From NCBI GenBank assembly GCA_026002855.1, contig BPGD01000001.1:3728001-3792000 (forward strand): DNA of 64,000 bases. The letters are read 5' to 3'. The notes under the pieces were generated by a model. That model saw only the letters and a list, made by a program, of their open reading frames with translations. It did no database searches and had not been told where the DNA came from. Source of the DNA: Bryobacteraceae bacterium. Lineage in GTDB: Bacteria; Acidobacteriota; Terriglobia; Bryobacterales; Bryobacteraceae. Below are positions 1 through 9,003 of the stretch, in pieces; position 1 is the first letter of the stretch, and each line of letters begins with the position of its first letter. A program made the position numbers and the translations under genes.

Positions 1-552
1 TTCGTAAGGCTTCGCGAACTGCTCGAGCGCAGCGGCCAGCCTCCGGAAGGCGGCTTTCGCCAAACGGTTGCTGCGGTTCAGCAGGCGCTGTACCCCGAGC
101 TGTGGCTCGACCGCGGGAAAGGAATCGTGACCGCTGGCGGCGTTGAAGTGCGCATGCGGCCTGCCGAGATGGCTTTTTATGCGATGATCGCCCGCGCCAG
201 CCGGCAGGGCCAGGGCGTGCATTGCCCCAGCGGCAGCGAGGATCAACCGCTGGCTCAGGCGTACTTGCAGGAATACGAGCAGTGCGCCGGAGGCCGCGAC
301 ATCGAGCGCACGCGCCGCGCCCTGAGACGCGGCATGGATCGCGAATATTTCCTCGAGCGGGTCTCCCGCGCCAACCGGGCACTGCGCGACGCGTTGGGGG
401 CGGAGCGCTCCTACGGGTTTGAGATCCAGTCCGTGGGCAGGCGAACGGAAACCGAATACCGGATCAGCGTCGCGCCGGACAGGATCCGCTTTGCCGGGGA
501 AAATTCCACTCCGCCGGCACAGGCTCACCCTGTGAGCCCGCGGCGGCAGTAG
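1..552 (+). CDS. CRISPR-associated protein, probable CARF/ring-nuclease (NE0113-type) family, C-terminal part
   Basis: The reading frame is open from base 1, so the start lies outside the window and about 183 C-terminal residues remain. An ATG-like start inside the window (about 127) is probably not real because the frame continues upstream with normal codon use. The last third (FLERVSRANRALRDALG, then a Y-x-I ... RxxxxY pattern) looks like the winged-helix-like tail that I recall from Cas_NE0113 / 'ring nuclease Csm6' proteins; this is from memory, not a search. If right, the missing N-terminal part would be a CARF domain that binds or cleaves cyclic oligoadenylate. It ends 22 bases before a CARF-HEPN gene and leads the type III operon on the same strand, which supports a CRISPR role. 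The last codons contain the perfect inverted repeat at 522-538. Confidence 0.55.
   Translation, partial: FVRLRELLERSGQPPEGGFRQTVAAVQQALYPELWLDRGKGIVTAGGVEVRMRPAEMAFYAMIARASRQGQGVHCPSGSEDQPLAQAYLQEYEQCAGGRDIERTRRALRRGMDREYFLERVSRANRALRDALGAERSYGFEIQSVGRRTETEYRISVAPDRIRFAGENSTPPAQAHPVSPRRQ
522..538. repeat. Palindrome GGCTCAC-CCT-GTGAGCC
   Basis: This is a perfect 7-bp inverted repeat with a 3-base loop, inside the last codons of the first gene. A near-identical element (CAGGCTCAC-GCT-GTGAGCCTG) lies at 60921-60941. No poly-T follows it, so it is not a typical intrinsic terminator. It may be a copy of a small dispersed palindromic element. Confidence 0.6.
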
Positions 553-574
553 TCGAAGGAGAGAAGAATCACCC

Positions 575-1921
575 ATGAACCAGAATCCGCTCAGCCTTCC
601 GGGCAACGGCAAGGTGCTCGTGATGACCGTGGGCGAGGGCACCGTTGACAGGCTGGAGGAGACAATCGTCACGCCCTTCCGAAAATCCTTCGAGCAGGGC
701 GAGTGGCAATGCATCGTGCTGCTGCCTTCCCGGAAGACCGAGCCCAACGCGCGACTGCTGCAAGAGCGTTTCCCGCAATTCCCGCTTCAGGTGCGGGCGC
801 TACGGCAGGAGACAGAAGAAGACAACACCGATGCCTGCTTCCGTCACTTTGATGCGGTGATCGAACGGATGCTCGAACAAGGCTGGCAACGCGAAAACAT
901 CACCGCCGACGTCACCCGTGGGACCAAAGCGATGACGGCCGCCCTCGCGATGGCGGCGATGGCTCACCGCGTCGGCCAGATCCGCTACATCACCGGCGAG
1001 CGCGACAACCGTGGCATGGTGAGGCCTGGAACGGAAGTCATCGTGGACGTGCCGCCCCAGAAGGCGCTCGAGCGTCAGGACGTCAACCTGGCGGCGCAAT
1101 ATCTGAGAACCGGCAACTACCGCGCAGTGGAAGCGCTGTTTCCCGGAGCGCCGAGGCGTCTCTACGAGGGGCATTTGAGGGAGGAGATCCGCTGGCTCGC
1201 CTGGGCGGCCCAGTTCTGGGGCGCATGGGACCGTTTCGATTACAAGGAAGCGGCGCGGCTGGCCCAGCGCAACGGCATGCCGGCCAACCCGCCCGCGACC
1301 CTGCGCGACCTGCTGCCTGCGGCCGGGCAGCAGGTCGTCCTGCAAGTCCTTGCGGGACGTTCGGCGCCGGACTCCGACGACAATGTCGGCTACTGCCGTG
1401 CTCTCGCCGCCGACCTGCTGGCCAACGCCGGCCGCCGGCTGCGCGAAGGGCAAAACGAAGAAGTGCTGGTGCGCCTGTATCGCGTGCTCGAGCTGCTGGG
1501 CCAGATGCGGCTGTTCAGCCACGGCATCGACTCGGGCCGTACGGATGCTCGGGATGAAAGAGTCCGGGCATGGCTCGAAACTCTGCCGCCTCAGCGCAGG
1601 CCGGCACCCAACGAGGATGGGTTTCTCGAGCTGTCCCGCCAGAAGGCGGCCGAACTGCTGCATTTCATCGAAGAGAAATCCGGAAATGCCGGCGGGCTCG
1701 AAATCGCCGGGAAGCTCACGAACCTGGACTGGCTGGGCGACTGGGGGCCGACGATGCGCAACACAAGCGTGCTGATCCACGGCTTCCGTGCGCGGAGCCG
1801 GGGCAGGGAAGCAGAGCTCCGGAGTCTTCTCGAAAAACTGACGCAGCTTTATTCGGGCGAATCGGACGGCAACCCGGCGCTGCTGGCGGCTTGTCAATTC
1901 GGATTTCTGCGAGGCTTATGA
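575..1921 (+). CDS. Csm6-like CARF-HEPN ribonuclease, Cas02710 family (copy 1)
   Basis: This 448-residue protein has a CARF-type N-terminal domain with the strand MTVGEGT near residue 17 and the ligand-loop motif DVTRGTKAM at 112-120. The C-terminal half is helical and carries the HEPN motif R395-N-(x5)-H402 (RNTSVLIH). Family knowledge: Cas02710/TIGR02710 proteins accompany type III systems and are predicted to be switched on by cyclic oligoadenylate made by Cas10, then cut RNA non-specifically through HEPN. It is clearly homologous along its whole length to the gene at 9004-10350, with shared blocks FWGAWDRFDY, CRALAADLLANA and SHGID. A GAAGGAG-like site lies about 13 bases before the ATG. 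It sits upstream of cas6 on the same strand. Calling it Csm6-like is by architecture; substrate and ligand ring size are unknown. Confidence 0.88.
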   Translation: MNQNPLSLPGNGKVLVMTVGEGTVDRLEETIVTPFRKSFEQGEWQCIVLLPSRKTEPNARLLQERFPQFPLQVRALRQETEEDNTDACFRHFDAVIERMLEQGWQRENITADVTRGTKAMTAALAMAAMAHRVGQIRYITGERDNRGMVRPGTEVIVDVPPQKALERQDVNLAAQYLRTGNYRAVEALFPGAPRRLYEGHLREEIRWLAWAAQFWGAWDRFDYKEAARLAQRNGMPANPPATLRDLLPAAGQQVVLQVLAGRSAPDSDDNVGYCRALAADLLANAGRRLREGQNEEVLVRLYRVLELLGQMRLFSHGIDSGRTDARDERVRAWLETLPPQRRPAPNEDGFLELSRQKAAELLHFIEEKSGNAGGLEIAGKLTNLDWLGDWGPTMRNTSVLIHGFRARSRGREAELRSLLEKLTQLYSGESDGNPALLAACQFGFLRGL

Positions 1922-2036
1922 TGGCGGGGATGACAACGTTGTCGAAGTGGCATCGCAATGGACGGGAATGCTGTTGTCGTCATCAGAATCGGATAAATCA
2001 CGTAATGTCAGGGCGAAAAAATCTGAAAAAGAAAAC

Positions 2037-3038
2037 ATGCAGACCCTGGATGCTCTGAAGGAGCAGCCCGTGGTACAAAAAGAATCAATGCCGCTGACGG
2101 CGCAATTGCCAGGAGAATTTCCAGTCCGGCGCTTCCGCCTGCGCTTTGAGGCGGAGCAGCCCTATACGGTGCGCGGCTACCGGGGTTCGGCCTGGCGCGG
2201 CCTGTTCGGCATGGCGCTGAAAAACCTGGTCTGCATCACCCGGGACCGCGAGTGTGCCCCCTGCCTGGTGCGGGCGTCCTGTGCGTACCCGTATGTGTTT
2301 GAGACTCCCGCTGGTGTAGCCGAACCGGCGCCGTCGAGCGTCGAGCAGGCGCCCCATCCGTATGTGCTCGCACCAGAGCCGGAATGGCGTCCGCGCGAGG
2401 TGCGCGGAGAGACGGTAGACGTGACGCTGATCGGCCACGGCGTCGATCAGTGGCCCTACGTGGTCCATGCCCTCCGCCAGGGCGCCGAGCGGGGCATCGG
2501 CGCCGAACGCCTTCCGTTGCGGCTTCTCTCGGTGGAGGAGCAGACACCCGAGGGCGGCTGGCGCCGGTCGATGTCGCCCGAAGGCGTTCTGCTGGCGGGC
2601 CGGGCTTGGACGCCGGCTGCACCGCCCATGCCGGCGCGCATTCGGTTGCGCATCGAAACGCCCCTGCGCGTGCGCCGCGAGCAGGACCTGGTGGAGCCCG
2701 AACGCATGGGCCTGGACGAGTTCGTGGCGGCGCTGCTGCGGAGACTTGCACTGCTGAGCCGTTTCCATACGGAGACGCCATGGCGGCTCGATCATGCAGG
2801 GCTGCGCGAGCTCGCGCGCTCGGCGCGCGTCACGCGGCGGGAGCTGAAATGGCAGGACTGGACGCGATATTCCAGCCGGCAACAGCGAAAAATCCCGATG
2901 GGCGGCGTCGTCGGCAGCTACACGCTGGAAACCGCGGGACTGGAGCCGCTCTGGCCGCTGCTCTGGGCTGGCCAGTGGGCGCATGTCGGCAAAGGCGCCG
3001 TCATGGGTCTGGGAAGGTACACGGTGGAGGCGGCATGA
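2037..3038 (+). CDS. cas6: CRISPR pre-crRNA endoribonuclease Cas6
   Basis: A RAMP-fold protein of about 333 residues with the glycine-rich C-terminal signature HVGKGAVMGLGRY, typical of Cas6 (PF10040-like C-terminal domain). Cas6 cuts the CRISPR repeat in the precursor transcript to give crRNAs for the Csm complex. A four-cysteine patch near the N-terminus (CITRDRECAPCLVRASC) is seen in many Cas6 proteins of this branch. The start is uncertain: in-frame ATGs lie at 1947, 2037 and 2088, none with a good Shine-Dalgarno sequence. Homology-like sequence begins at FPVRRFRLRF just after the 2088 ATG, so 2088 is also possible. It lies between the first CARF-HEPN gene and cas10. There is no array in the window for it to process. 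Confidence 0.88.
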   Translation: MQTLDALKEQPVVQKESMPLTAQLPGEFPVRRFRLRFEAEQPYTVRGYRGSAWRGLFGMALKNLVCITRDRECAPCLVRASCAYPYVFETPAGVAEPAPSSVEQAPHPYVLAPEPEWRPREVRGETVDVTLIGHGVDQWPYVVHALRQGAERGIGAERLPLRLLSVEEQTPEGGWRRSMSPEGVLLAGRAWTPAAPPMPARIRLRIETPLRVRREQDLVEPERMGLDEFVAALLRRLALLSRFHTETPWRLDHAGLRELARSARVTRRELKWQDWTRYSSRQQRKIPMGGVVGSYTLETAGLEPLWPLLWAGQWAHVGKGAVMGLGRYTVEAA

Positions 3039-3146
3039 CCGGGCCGGCCGCAGGACGGTCATTCGTCTGCGGGGCCAGGCGCGGCATCCGCTGGCTGCTG
3101 AAAATCAGGTCATCGGGCAACGAAATGAGATGAGGATTTTCTTCCA

Positions 3147-5651
3147 ATGGCTGACGGAACCCCCACACTGACAGAAACGGCCCTGGGCGCATTTCTGCAC
3201 GATTCGGGCAAATTCTGGCAACGGGCGTATGGCGCGCAGCGGAATGCCGATCCGGAAGTCCAGAAGGTGGCCGAGTACGCGCTGCCAAAGACGGCGGACG
3301 GACGCCCTTCGCACATCCACGCCCTGTGGACCTGGCAATTCTTTCACTGGCTCGAAAAGGAGAATCTTTCCCTGCCCGGCGTCAACCGGGACCGTGTACG
3401 GAACCTCGCCGGCTATCATCACCGTCCCGGCGGCGGACCCGCGGAGGAAGCCGGCGTGCAGTGGTTGATTGCCGAGGCCGACCAGCTCGCCGCCGGCATG
3501 GACCGCGCCGCCCGTCAGGACGATGACATGGAGCAGACCGGCGCCTGGGACAAATTCATCCGCACGCCGATGATTTCGCCCTTTTCCTCCGTGTTTCTCG
3601 GCAAGGAGCTGGGCGAGGTTCCAAAAATGTTCCTGCCACTCGACCGGCTCGCCCCGGAGGCGGAGCTGGATCCGGCAGAGTCGCTCGACACCTCGGCCTG
3701 GCAGGAACGTTACCGGCACCTGCTCGCCCGCTTCCAGCAGGAGTTCCGTGCCCTGAGCCGCCTGCGCAGCGCCTGGTTGTTCCAGAGCAGCCTGAAGTCC
3801 CTTTGCGAGCGGTACTGGCACGCCGTGCCGTCTTCGACGAAGGATCAGCCCGACGTGTCGCTCTATGATCACAGCCGGGCCGTCGCCGCCATCGCCTCGG
3901 CGCTTTATCAGTGGCACGCGGCCAACGGCGGCATCACGAAAGAGTCCCTCGAGGCCGCACGTGAGGAAAACCGGTTCGTCTGGCTGCTCGGCGATCTCTC
4001 CGGCATTCAGTCTGCGCTGTTCCGGCTCCAGCACCAGCAGGTGCGCGGCGTGGCGCGCATCCTGCGCGCCCGCTCGTTTCTCATGTCGCTGATCACCGAG
4101 AGCGCCGCACTGGACCTGCTCTGGCGGCTTGGGTTGACGCCGTTTTCGCTGGTTCAGAATGCCGGCGGGCGGTTCCTGATTCTCGCCGGCAACGTGCCCC
4201 AGACGCGGCAGGCGCTGGAGGCCGTCCGCCGCGACGTGGAGCAGTGGATGCTCGAGCGATGGAACGGCGAATTGGGCCTTCACCTGTCAATCACTGCTCC
4301 CTTCAGCGGCGAGCTGTTCCGGCGCGAACGCTTCCATGAGATGTCCGCTCTCTGGTCCGAGGCGGCCGAACAGAGCAAGCAGCGGCCGTTTTCCACCTGC
4401 TACCAGCCCGTTCTCAGGCAGGAGAGGTTTCAATTCGGCGCCTGTCCCGCCTGTGGCATTCGCGCCGCGCGGGCCGAAGGGGGCGGCGAAGAGGCCTACT
4501 GCGGTCCGTGCGCGGAAGAACGCCGGCTCGGCGGAGACCTGCCGCGGCTGCACGCCATCGGCTGGTCGCGGCAGAGCATCGGCGACCCGGAGAAAAACCT
4601 GCGCCTGTGGAACGGACTTCACCTGCACTGGCACATCCGCGGCGTCGATCCCGGGGTGCTTGAGGAAGGTTTCCTCACCGGTCCGGCGCTCGATCCGCAA
4701 CTGCCTCTCGCCCTGCGGCACACCGGGCATTTCGTCCCGGTGCTCAAAGAAGAGGAGTTCGAAAAACTCCCCTACGCGAGGCATCTCAGCGAGGACGCCC
4801 GCCAGACCCGGCCGGGCGAAACGAAAACGTTCGAGCACATCGCCCTCGATGCGCTGGAAGTTGTCAACGGCAGGATTTATGGCGAGGACCTGCTCGCCGT
4901 CATCAAGGCCGACGTCGACCGGCTGGGGGCAATTTTTTCGCAGGGAGTCCAACAGCCGAGCCTCGGCCTTGTGGCAGGCCTCTCCCGCATGCTCGACTTT
5001 TTCTTCGCCGCCCGGCTGCCGCATCTTCTGCGGACCGACCCGCGCTTCCGCAGCACGTACGTCGTCTACGCGGGCGGCGACGACCTGCTTCTGATCGGCC
5101 CATGGCGGCAGTCCCTGGAACTGCTTGGCAAGCTTCAGGAGGCGTTCGCGCGCTACGTCGGCAGTCCGCAGATCACTCTTTCGGCCGCGCTTGAACTGGT
5201 CCATCCCGATGAGCCGCTGAACCGCAGTGTACGCGCCGCCGAAGAGCGGCTCGAACGCGCCAAGAACGCCGGCCGCAACCGCGTCTGCGCCGTGGACGAG
5301 GATCCGCTCCCCTGGGACCAGTTCCGGCGCCAGCTCGACTACGCGGAAAAGCTGCTCGACTGGATGCGCAAGGGCGAGCTCAGCCAGGGCTTCGTCTACC
5401 GGATGCTAGCCTTCGACCGCGACCGCATGGCCTGCCAGCGCGGCCGGGCCGACGCCAATGCCGCTTCCTGGCGGGCGCGGTGGGGATATCAGTTCCGCCG
5501 GAACCTGAAGATCCAGAACGTGGCCTCGAATCCGCTGGCTCAGTTCCTGAACAGTCTCTTTGGCCTGAACGCGCAGTTCGGCAAGGCGGCCCAGCCGCCT
5601 TCAGCGCGAACCGCGATTTCCGTGGCCGTTTACCGCAACCGATCCTTCTGA
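3147..5651 (+). CDS. cas10: Type III-A CRISPR large subunit Cas10/Csm1
   Basis: An 834-residue protein. An N-terminal HD nuclease motif is present (LHDSGK, H18-D19). A zinc-ribbon-like cluster follows (C433, C436, C452, C455). The cyclase palm domain carries the intact GGDD at 643-646, in the context VYAGGDDLLL. The C-terminal helical part corresponds to domain D4. Family knowledge: target RNA binding activates the HD domain to cut single-stranded DNA and the GGDD palm to convert ATP to cyclic oligoadenylate. Both active sites look intact, so signalling to the two CARF-HEPN genes is expected. The gene follows cas6 after 108 bases and precedes csm2 by 13. The length is normal for Csm1. Confidence 0.95.
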   Translation: MADGTPTLTETALGAFLHDSGKFWQRAYGAQRNADPEVQKVAEYALPKTADGRPSHIHALWTWQFFHWLEKENLSLPGVNRDRVRNLAGYHHRPGGGPAEEAGVQWLIAEADQLAAGMDRAARQDDDMEQTGAWDKFIRTPMISPFSSVFLGKELGEVPKMFLPLDRLAPEAELDPAESLDTSAWQERYRHLLARFQQEFRALSRLRSAWLFQSSLKSLCERYWHAVPSSTKDQPDVSLYDHSRAVAAIASALYQWHAANGGITKESLEAAREENRFVWLLGDLSGIQSALFRLQHQQVRGVARILRARSFLMSLITESAALDLLWRLGLTPFSLVQNAGGRFLILAGNVPQTRQALEAVRRDVEQWMLERWNGELGLHLSITAPFSGELFRRERFHEMSALWSEAAEQSKQRPFSTCYQPVLRQERFQFGACPACGIRAARAEGGGEEAYCGPCAEERRLGGDLPRLHAIGWSRQSIGDPEKNLRLWNGLHLHWHIRGVDPGVLEEGFLTGPALDPQLPLALRHTGHFVPVLKEEEFEKLPYARHLSEDARQTRPGETKTFEHIALDALEVVNGRIYGEDLLAVIKADVDRLGAIFSQGVQQPSLGLVAGLSRMLDFFFAARLPHLLRTDPRFRSTYVVYAGGDDLLLIGPWRQSLELLGKLQEAFARYVGSPQITLSAALELVHPDEPLNRSVRAAEERLERAKNAGRNRVCAVDEDPLPWDQFRRQLDYAEKLLDWMRKGELSQGFVYRMLAFDRDRMACQRGRADANAASWRARWGYQFRRNLKIQNVASNPLAQFLNSLFGLNAQFGKAAQPPSARTAISVAVYRNRSF

Positions 5652-5657
5652 AGGAGG
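5651..5657 (+). promoter_or_regulatory. Strong ribosome binding site of csm2
   Basis: AAGGAGG lies seven bases before the csm2 ATG at 5665. It is the best Shine-Dalgarno match in the cas operon and fixes the csm2 start. Confidence 0.8.
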
Positions 5658-5664
5658 TTAGACC

Positions 5665-6168
5665 ATGTCTGCACCCATTTCGCAAGGGAGAACCGGTGCG
5701 CAGGGCCCGCCCAATGCCGGCCCCGGCAAGAGCCCGCTTCCGGAGGTGAAGTATCACGACAACAACGGCAAGCTGCGGCCGGAACTGCTCGACGAAGAAG
5801 CCATGCAGGTGGGCAAAGCGCTGGCTGACGCCGGCCTCGAATCGGCCCAGTTGCGGCGCTTCTACGGCGACGTTCTCAGTCTGCGGCGCCGCTTCGAGAT
5901 CCGCTCCGCAGGAATGGAGCCTGACAAACAGGAGTCCGTGTTCGCCGACATCCTGCCGGAGTTCCGCATGCTCCGCGCCAAAGCATTCTACGCCAACAAG
6001 CGGAACGAGAGAATCCTGCCGGCTGTGATGAAAGACTTCATCCAGCGGCATGTAAACGCCGTCAAAAACGCAAAAGATTTCCTTGCGTTTTGCCGCCATT
6101 TCGAGGCGGTTGTGGCCTATCACTACGCCTTTGCCAAGAAGGAATCCATTCGGGGAGCAGCACGATGA
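5665..6168 (+). CDS. csm2: CRISPR type III-A small subunit Csm2
   Basis: A 167-residue, mainly helical, basic protein. The first 25 or so residues are Gly/Pro-rich and probably disordered. The rest matches the Csm2 pattern, with a helix ending LPEFRMLRAKAFYANKR followed by a helix containing FIQRHVNAV. Csm2 forms the inner filament of the Csm complex alongside the Csm3 backbone and contacts the crRNA-target duplex. It has a strong Shine-Dalgarno sequence and its stop overlaps the csm3 start by four bases (ATGA), which implies translational coupling and a fixed subunit ratio. Confidence 0.92.
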   Translation: MSAPISQGRTGAQGPPNAGPGKSPLPEVKYHDNNGKLRPELLDEEAMQVGKALADAGLESAQLRRFYGDVLSLRRRFEIRSAGMEPDKQESVFADILPEFRMLRAKAFYANKRNERILPAVMKDFIQRHVNAVKNAKDFLAFCRHFEAVVAYHYAFAKKESIRGAAR

Positions 6169-6905
6169 AACTGGTTCGCATCTATACGATTACAGGAACG
6201 ATTGAAACGGTCACCGGGCTCCACATCGGGGCAGGCAAGGACTCGATCGAAATCGGAGGAATGGACAACCCTGTCATCAAGCATCCACACACCGGTGAAC
6301 CCTACATCCCGGGCTCCAGCCTGAAGGGCAAGGTGCGAAGCCTGCTCGAGTGGGCGCTGCACAAGGTGGATCCCAAAGGCGAAGTCTGGGGCTCCAATAA
6401 GCAGACCAAGATTGACAATATCAACGAGGACGAGGTCCTGCGCATCTTCGGGACCACGCACGAAGACTGGAGCGGCGGTCCGACCCGCGTCTCGGTGCGG
6501 GACTGCCACCTGACCGAAGCCTGCCGGAAGGCGGTTCACGAGCGCGGCCTGCCATTCACGGAGGAAAAAACCGAGGTCGTCATCGACCGCATTCAGGGAA
6601 AAGCCGCCGGCAATATTGGCCCCCGCAAGACAGAGCGCGTTCCCGCGGGAATGGAATTCGACCTCGAGATCCAGTTCCGCGTGATTGATACGGGGGACGG
6701 CGGAAAGCGCGACATGCAGTGTCTGAACCGCCTCATCGAAGGGCTGAAACTCCTGGAAAAGGACGCGCTCGGCGGGTCCGGCAGCCGCGGCTACGGCAGA
6801 ATCCGCTTCAAAAACCTCGCCGTGGACGGCAAAAGCATTCAGGAGAAATTCGACGCCATCGGCGAGGTGAAAATCGACGCCCCGGCCATGATCGTGGAGG
6901 CGTGA
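6165..6905 (+). CDS. csm3: CRISPR type III-A backbone RNase Csm3
   Basis: This 246-residue RAMP protein has the canonical Csm3 N-terminus: GLHIGAGKDS, then GGMDNPVIKHP with the catalytic aspartate at D34, then PYIPGSSLKGKVRSLLEW. A glycine-rich GGSGSRGYGRI loop lies near the C-terminus. Csm3 lines the crRNA backbone in several copies and cuts target RNA every six nucleotides using this Asp. The ATG at 6165 is chosen because the Csm3 fold begins there and it overlaps the csm2 stop as ATGA. A longer in-frame extension from 6090 lies inside csm2 and is rejected. csm4 follows after two bases. Confidence 0.96.
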   Translation: MKLVRIYTITGTIETVTGLHIGAGKDSIEIGGMDNPVIKHPHTGEPYIPGSSLKGKVRSLLEWALHKVDPKGEVWGSNKQTKIDNINEDEVLRIFGTTHEDWSGGPTRVSVRDCHLTEACRKAVHERGLPFTEEKTEVVIDRIQGKAAGNIGPRKTERVPAGMEFDLEIQFRVIDTGDGGKRDMQCLNRLIEGLKLLEKDALGGSGSRGYGRIRFKNLAVDGKSIQEKFDAIGEVKIDAPAMIVEA

Positions 6906-6907
6906 GC

Positions 6908-7870
6908 ATGCCGGCCACGTACCGCATCCGGTTCCGGCTGGCGTCGCCGCTGGCCACGCCGCTGCATTCGGGGACTCTGTTCGGCAATCTGTGCTGGGCC
7001 TGGCGTTACCTGTATGGAGAGAAAAGTCTCGCCCAGTGGCTCTGCTCGCTCCCGGACGAACCGTTCCTGATTTCGGACGGCTTTCCCGCAGACATGCTGC
7101 CCCGGCCGCTGCTCAAGCCCACTGCCCCGCGCAGGCTTTCGCTTGAAGAGCTGCAACAGCAGAAGCAACTGAAAAAGCGCCGGCTGATCCCGCGCCGGAT
7201 GTTCCTCGAGCTGCGCCAAGCATTGAGTGAGGAATCCTTGCGCCTCAGGCTGGCTCAGCTCCAAAAGGAGGAAGAAGACAAGCGCGAGCGAAAGACAGAC
7301 AAGGAGCGTGAAAAAGAGGGCCGGGAGAGCTGGGTCCGCCTGCCGCACAACCGAATCCACCGCATCACGGGCCGCACGCCGCAGGAAGGCGGTCTCTTCT
7401 TCACCGAGGAACTGTGGGCCACCGGCCTGCGCCAGTACCGCGACGTCTACGTGCAGACGTCTCTGCCGCAGGACCAGCTCAAGAAACTCTTCGATCAGGT
7501 CGCCCGCTGGGGCTACGGCAAGGACGCCACCTGGGGCCGCGGCCGCTTTGATGGCATCGAGATCTTTCCCGAAAACGACGGTCTTTTCGATGCCAGCCTG
7601 CCGCGGGCCATGTCGCTGTCGCACGGCTCGCTGACCGCGAATATGGCCAACGCCCGGTATCAACTGGAGACGCATTACGGCAGGCTCGGGGGCGTGTATT
7701 CGGCCAATTCCTCGCCCTTCAAGTTTCCGCTGCTGTTGCTGAAGCCCGGAGCGACCTTCGACACGGGCGCCGGGCCCTTCGGCGAGCTTCTCCACGAGGT
7801 GCACCCTGCCATGCCCGCGGTGCGCCACAATGCATGGCACCTGTTCGTCACTTTCCGGGAGGCGGACTGA
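6908..7870 (+). CDS. csm4: CRISPR type III-A subunit Csm4
   Basis: A 320-residue RAMP protein starting with the Csm4-like FRLASPLATPLHSGTLFGNLCWA and carrying the glycine-rich motif DATWGRGRF about two thirds along. Csm4 caps the crRNA 5' handle and binds Cas10. Residues 119-141 are a highly charged Lys/Glu/Arg stretch that breaks the domain and is probably an exposed helical insertion. The ATG is two bases after the csm3 stop, and the stop shares one base with the csm5 ATG (TGATG). The longer in-frame ORF from 6719 runs inside csm3 and is not used. Confidence 0.93.
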   Translation: MPATYRIRFRLASPLATPLHSGTLFGNLCWAWRYLYGEKSLAQWLCSLPDEPFLISDGFPADMLPRPLLKPTAPRRLSLEELQQQKQLKKRRLIPRRMFLELRQALSEESLRLRLAQLQKEEEDKRERKTDKEREKEGRESWVRLPHNRIHRITGRTPQEGGLFFTEELWATGLRQYRDVYVQTSLPQDQLKKLFDQVARWGYGKDATWGRGRFDGIEIFPENDGLFDASLPRAMSLSHGSLTANMANARYQLETHYGRLGGVYSANSSPFKFPLLLLKPGATFDTGAGPFGELLHEVHPAMPAVRHNAWHLFVTFREAD

Positions 7871-8994
7871 TGGCAGTCTACACGTGCAGACTGATTCCTT
7901 TGACGCCGATCCACGTCGGCACGGGAGAAACGATCGCGCTCGAGGACTACTTCCTCGCCAACGGCAGGCTCACGCGCTTCCACCCGCCCGCGGTGCTCCG
8001 CGCGATGTCGGAGGCGGACCGGAAACGGTACCTGGCGCTGCTTGGCGGCGGGGACACGAACATGGGCGACGCGCTGAAGCTGCTGCGCCAATGCGCGCAG
8101 AAGACCCCTGACGCGTGGATATATTCCATCGAAGTAGGCCCCGCCTCGCGGCAGTCCCTGGCCGAAGCCCTCGACAGAATCGACACGCGGCGTGGCGAAG
8201 TGCATCCGCTGTTCTGGAACGAACTCACCCGGCAGGCCGTGCTGCCTGGCTCGGCCATCAAGGGCGCCCTCCGCACGGCGCTGCTGAGCGCAGCCGTGGC
8301 CGGCCGCCTGTCCAGAGATTCGCACTGGAAGCAGACCTGGGAAAAGAAGCTGTCTGGCGAGGATAACTCCAAAGCGCTCGCCCGCCAGGCTGAGGAACTG
8401 GAACGGGAGATTTTCCGCCGGAATGAAAGGGATCTCGAATGGGATCCCTTCCGCTTCATCAAGGTGAGCGACACGGCCGTGCCTGCCGAAATGGTCCGGC
8501 TGGACCGCGCCAGGCTGCTCCAGCAGGGTAAGGAAGACGGCGCCGCAGGCAAAATTCAGATGCATTTTGAGCGCACTCTTTCCGCGTCTGACAAAAGTCC
8601 CGCTCCGCAACTGGAATTCACGCTTGTGATCGAGAAAGACGAAAAGGCGTGGCATGAGGGAATCGGCCGGTACGTACAGGGCGTTCCCACGCGAGACTGG
8701 CTGCTCAAAAGCCTGAGGTTCCATTTCATTACTCGGGCCATCGGCGAGGCCAGGCGTTTCCCCTCGCTTTACTCAGACGTCTGGAAATCCTGGATCGAGC
8801 AGGCCAAACAGCCCAACTGCGCCCTCATCCGTCTGGGCCGCTTTTCCCACTTCGAGTCGCTTTCGGTGGAGGGGCTCCGCCGCACCCTGGACCGGCGCGA
8901 CCGGTGGATCACCGAGGGAACCTCACGCACCTACTGCACGCCGGACGGCACGAGCAAGATGCCCTTCGGCTGGGCGTTGCTCCAGCTCGTCTGA
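7870..8994 (+). CDS. csm5: CRISPR type III-A subunit Csm5
   Basis: A 374-residue RAMP protein. The N-terminus reads LIPLTPIHVGTGE, the usual first RAMP strand, followed by the Csm5 signature VLPGSAIKGALRTALL near residue 130. Csm5 caps the 3' end of the crRNA in the Csm complex and recruits trimming nucleases. Its ATG overlaps the csm4 stop by one base. The second Cas02710 gene starts nine bases after its stop, so all nine genes from the left edge probably share one transcript. Confidence 0.93.
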   Translation: MAVYTCRLIPLTPIHVGTGETIALEDYFLANGRLTRFHPPAVLRAMSEADRKRYLALLGGGDTNMGDALKLLRQCAQKTPDAWIYSIEVGPASRQSLAEALDRIDTRRGEVHPLFWNELTRQAVLPGSAIKGALRTALLSAAVAGRLSRDSHWKQTWEKKLSGEDNSKALARQAEELEREIFRRNERDLEWDPFRFIKVSDTAVPAEMVRLDRARLLQQGKEDGAAGKIQMHFERTLSASDKSPAPQLEFTLVIEKDEKAWHEGIGRYVQGVPTRDWLLKSLRFHFITRAIGEARRFPSLYSDVWKSWIEQAKQPNCALIRLGRFSHFESLSVEGLRRTLDRRDRWITEGTSRTYCTPDGTSKMPFGWALLQLV

Positions 8995-9003
8995 ACGAAC
9001 ATC

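Noticed and set aside
800-1897. Long - strand ORF opposite the first CARF-HEPN gene
   Set aside because: It is the antisense shadow of a well-supported gene, rich in Arg/His/Gln and without recognisable motifs.
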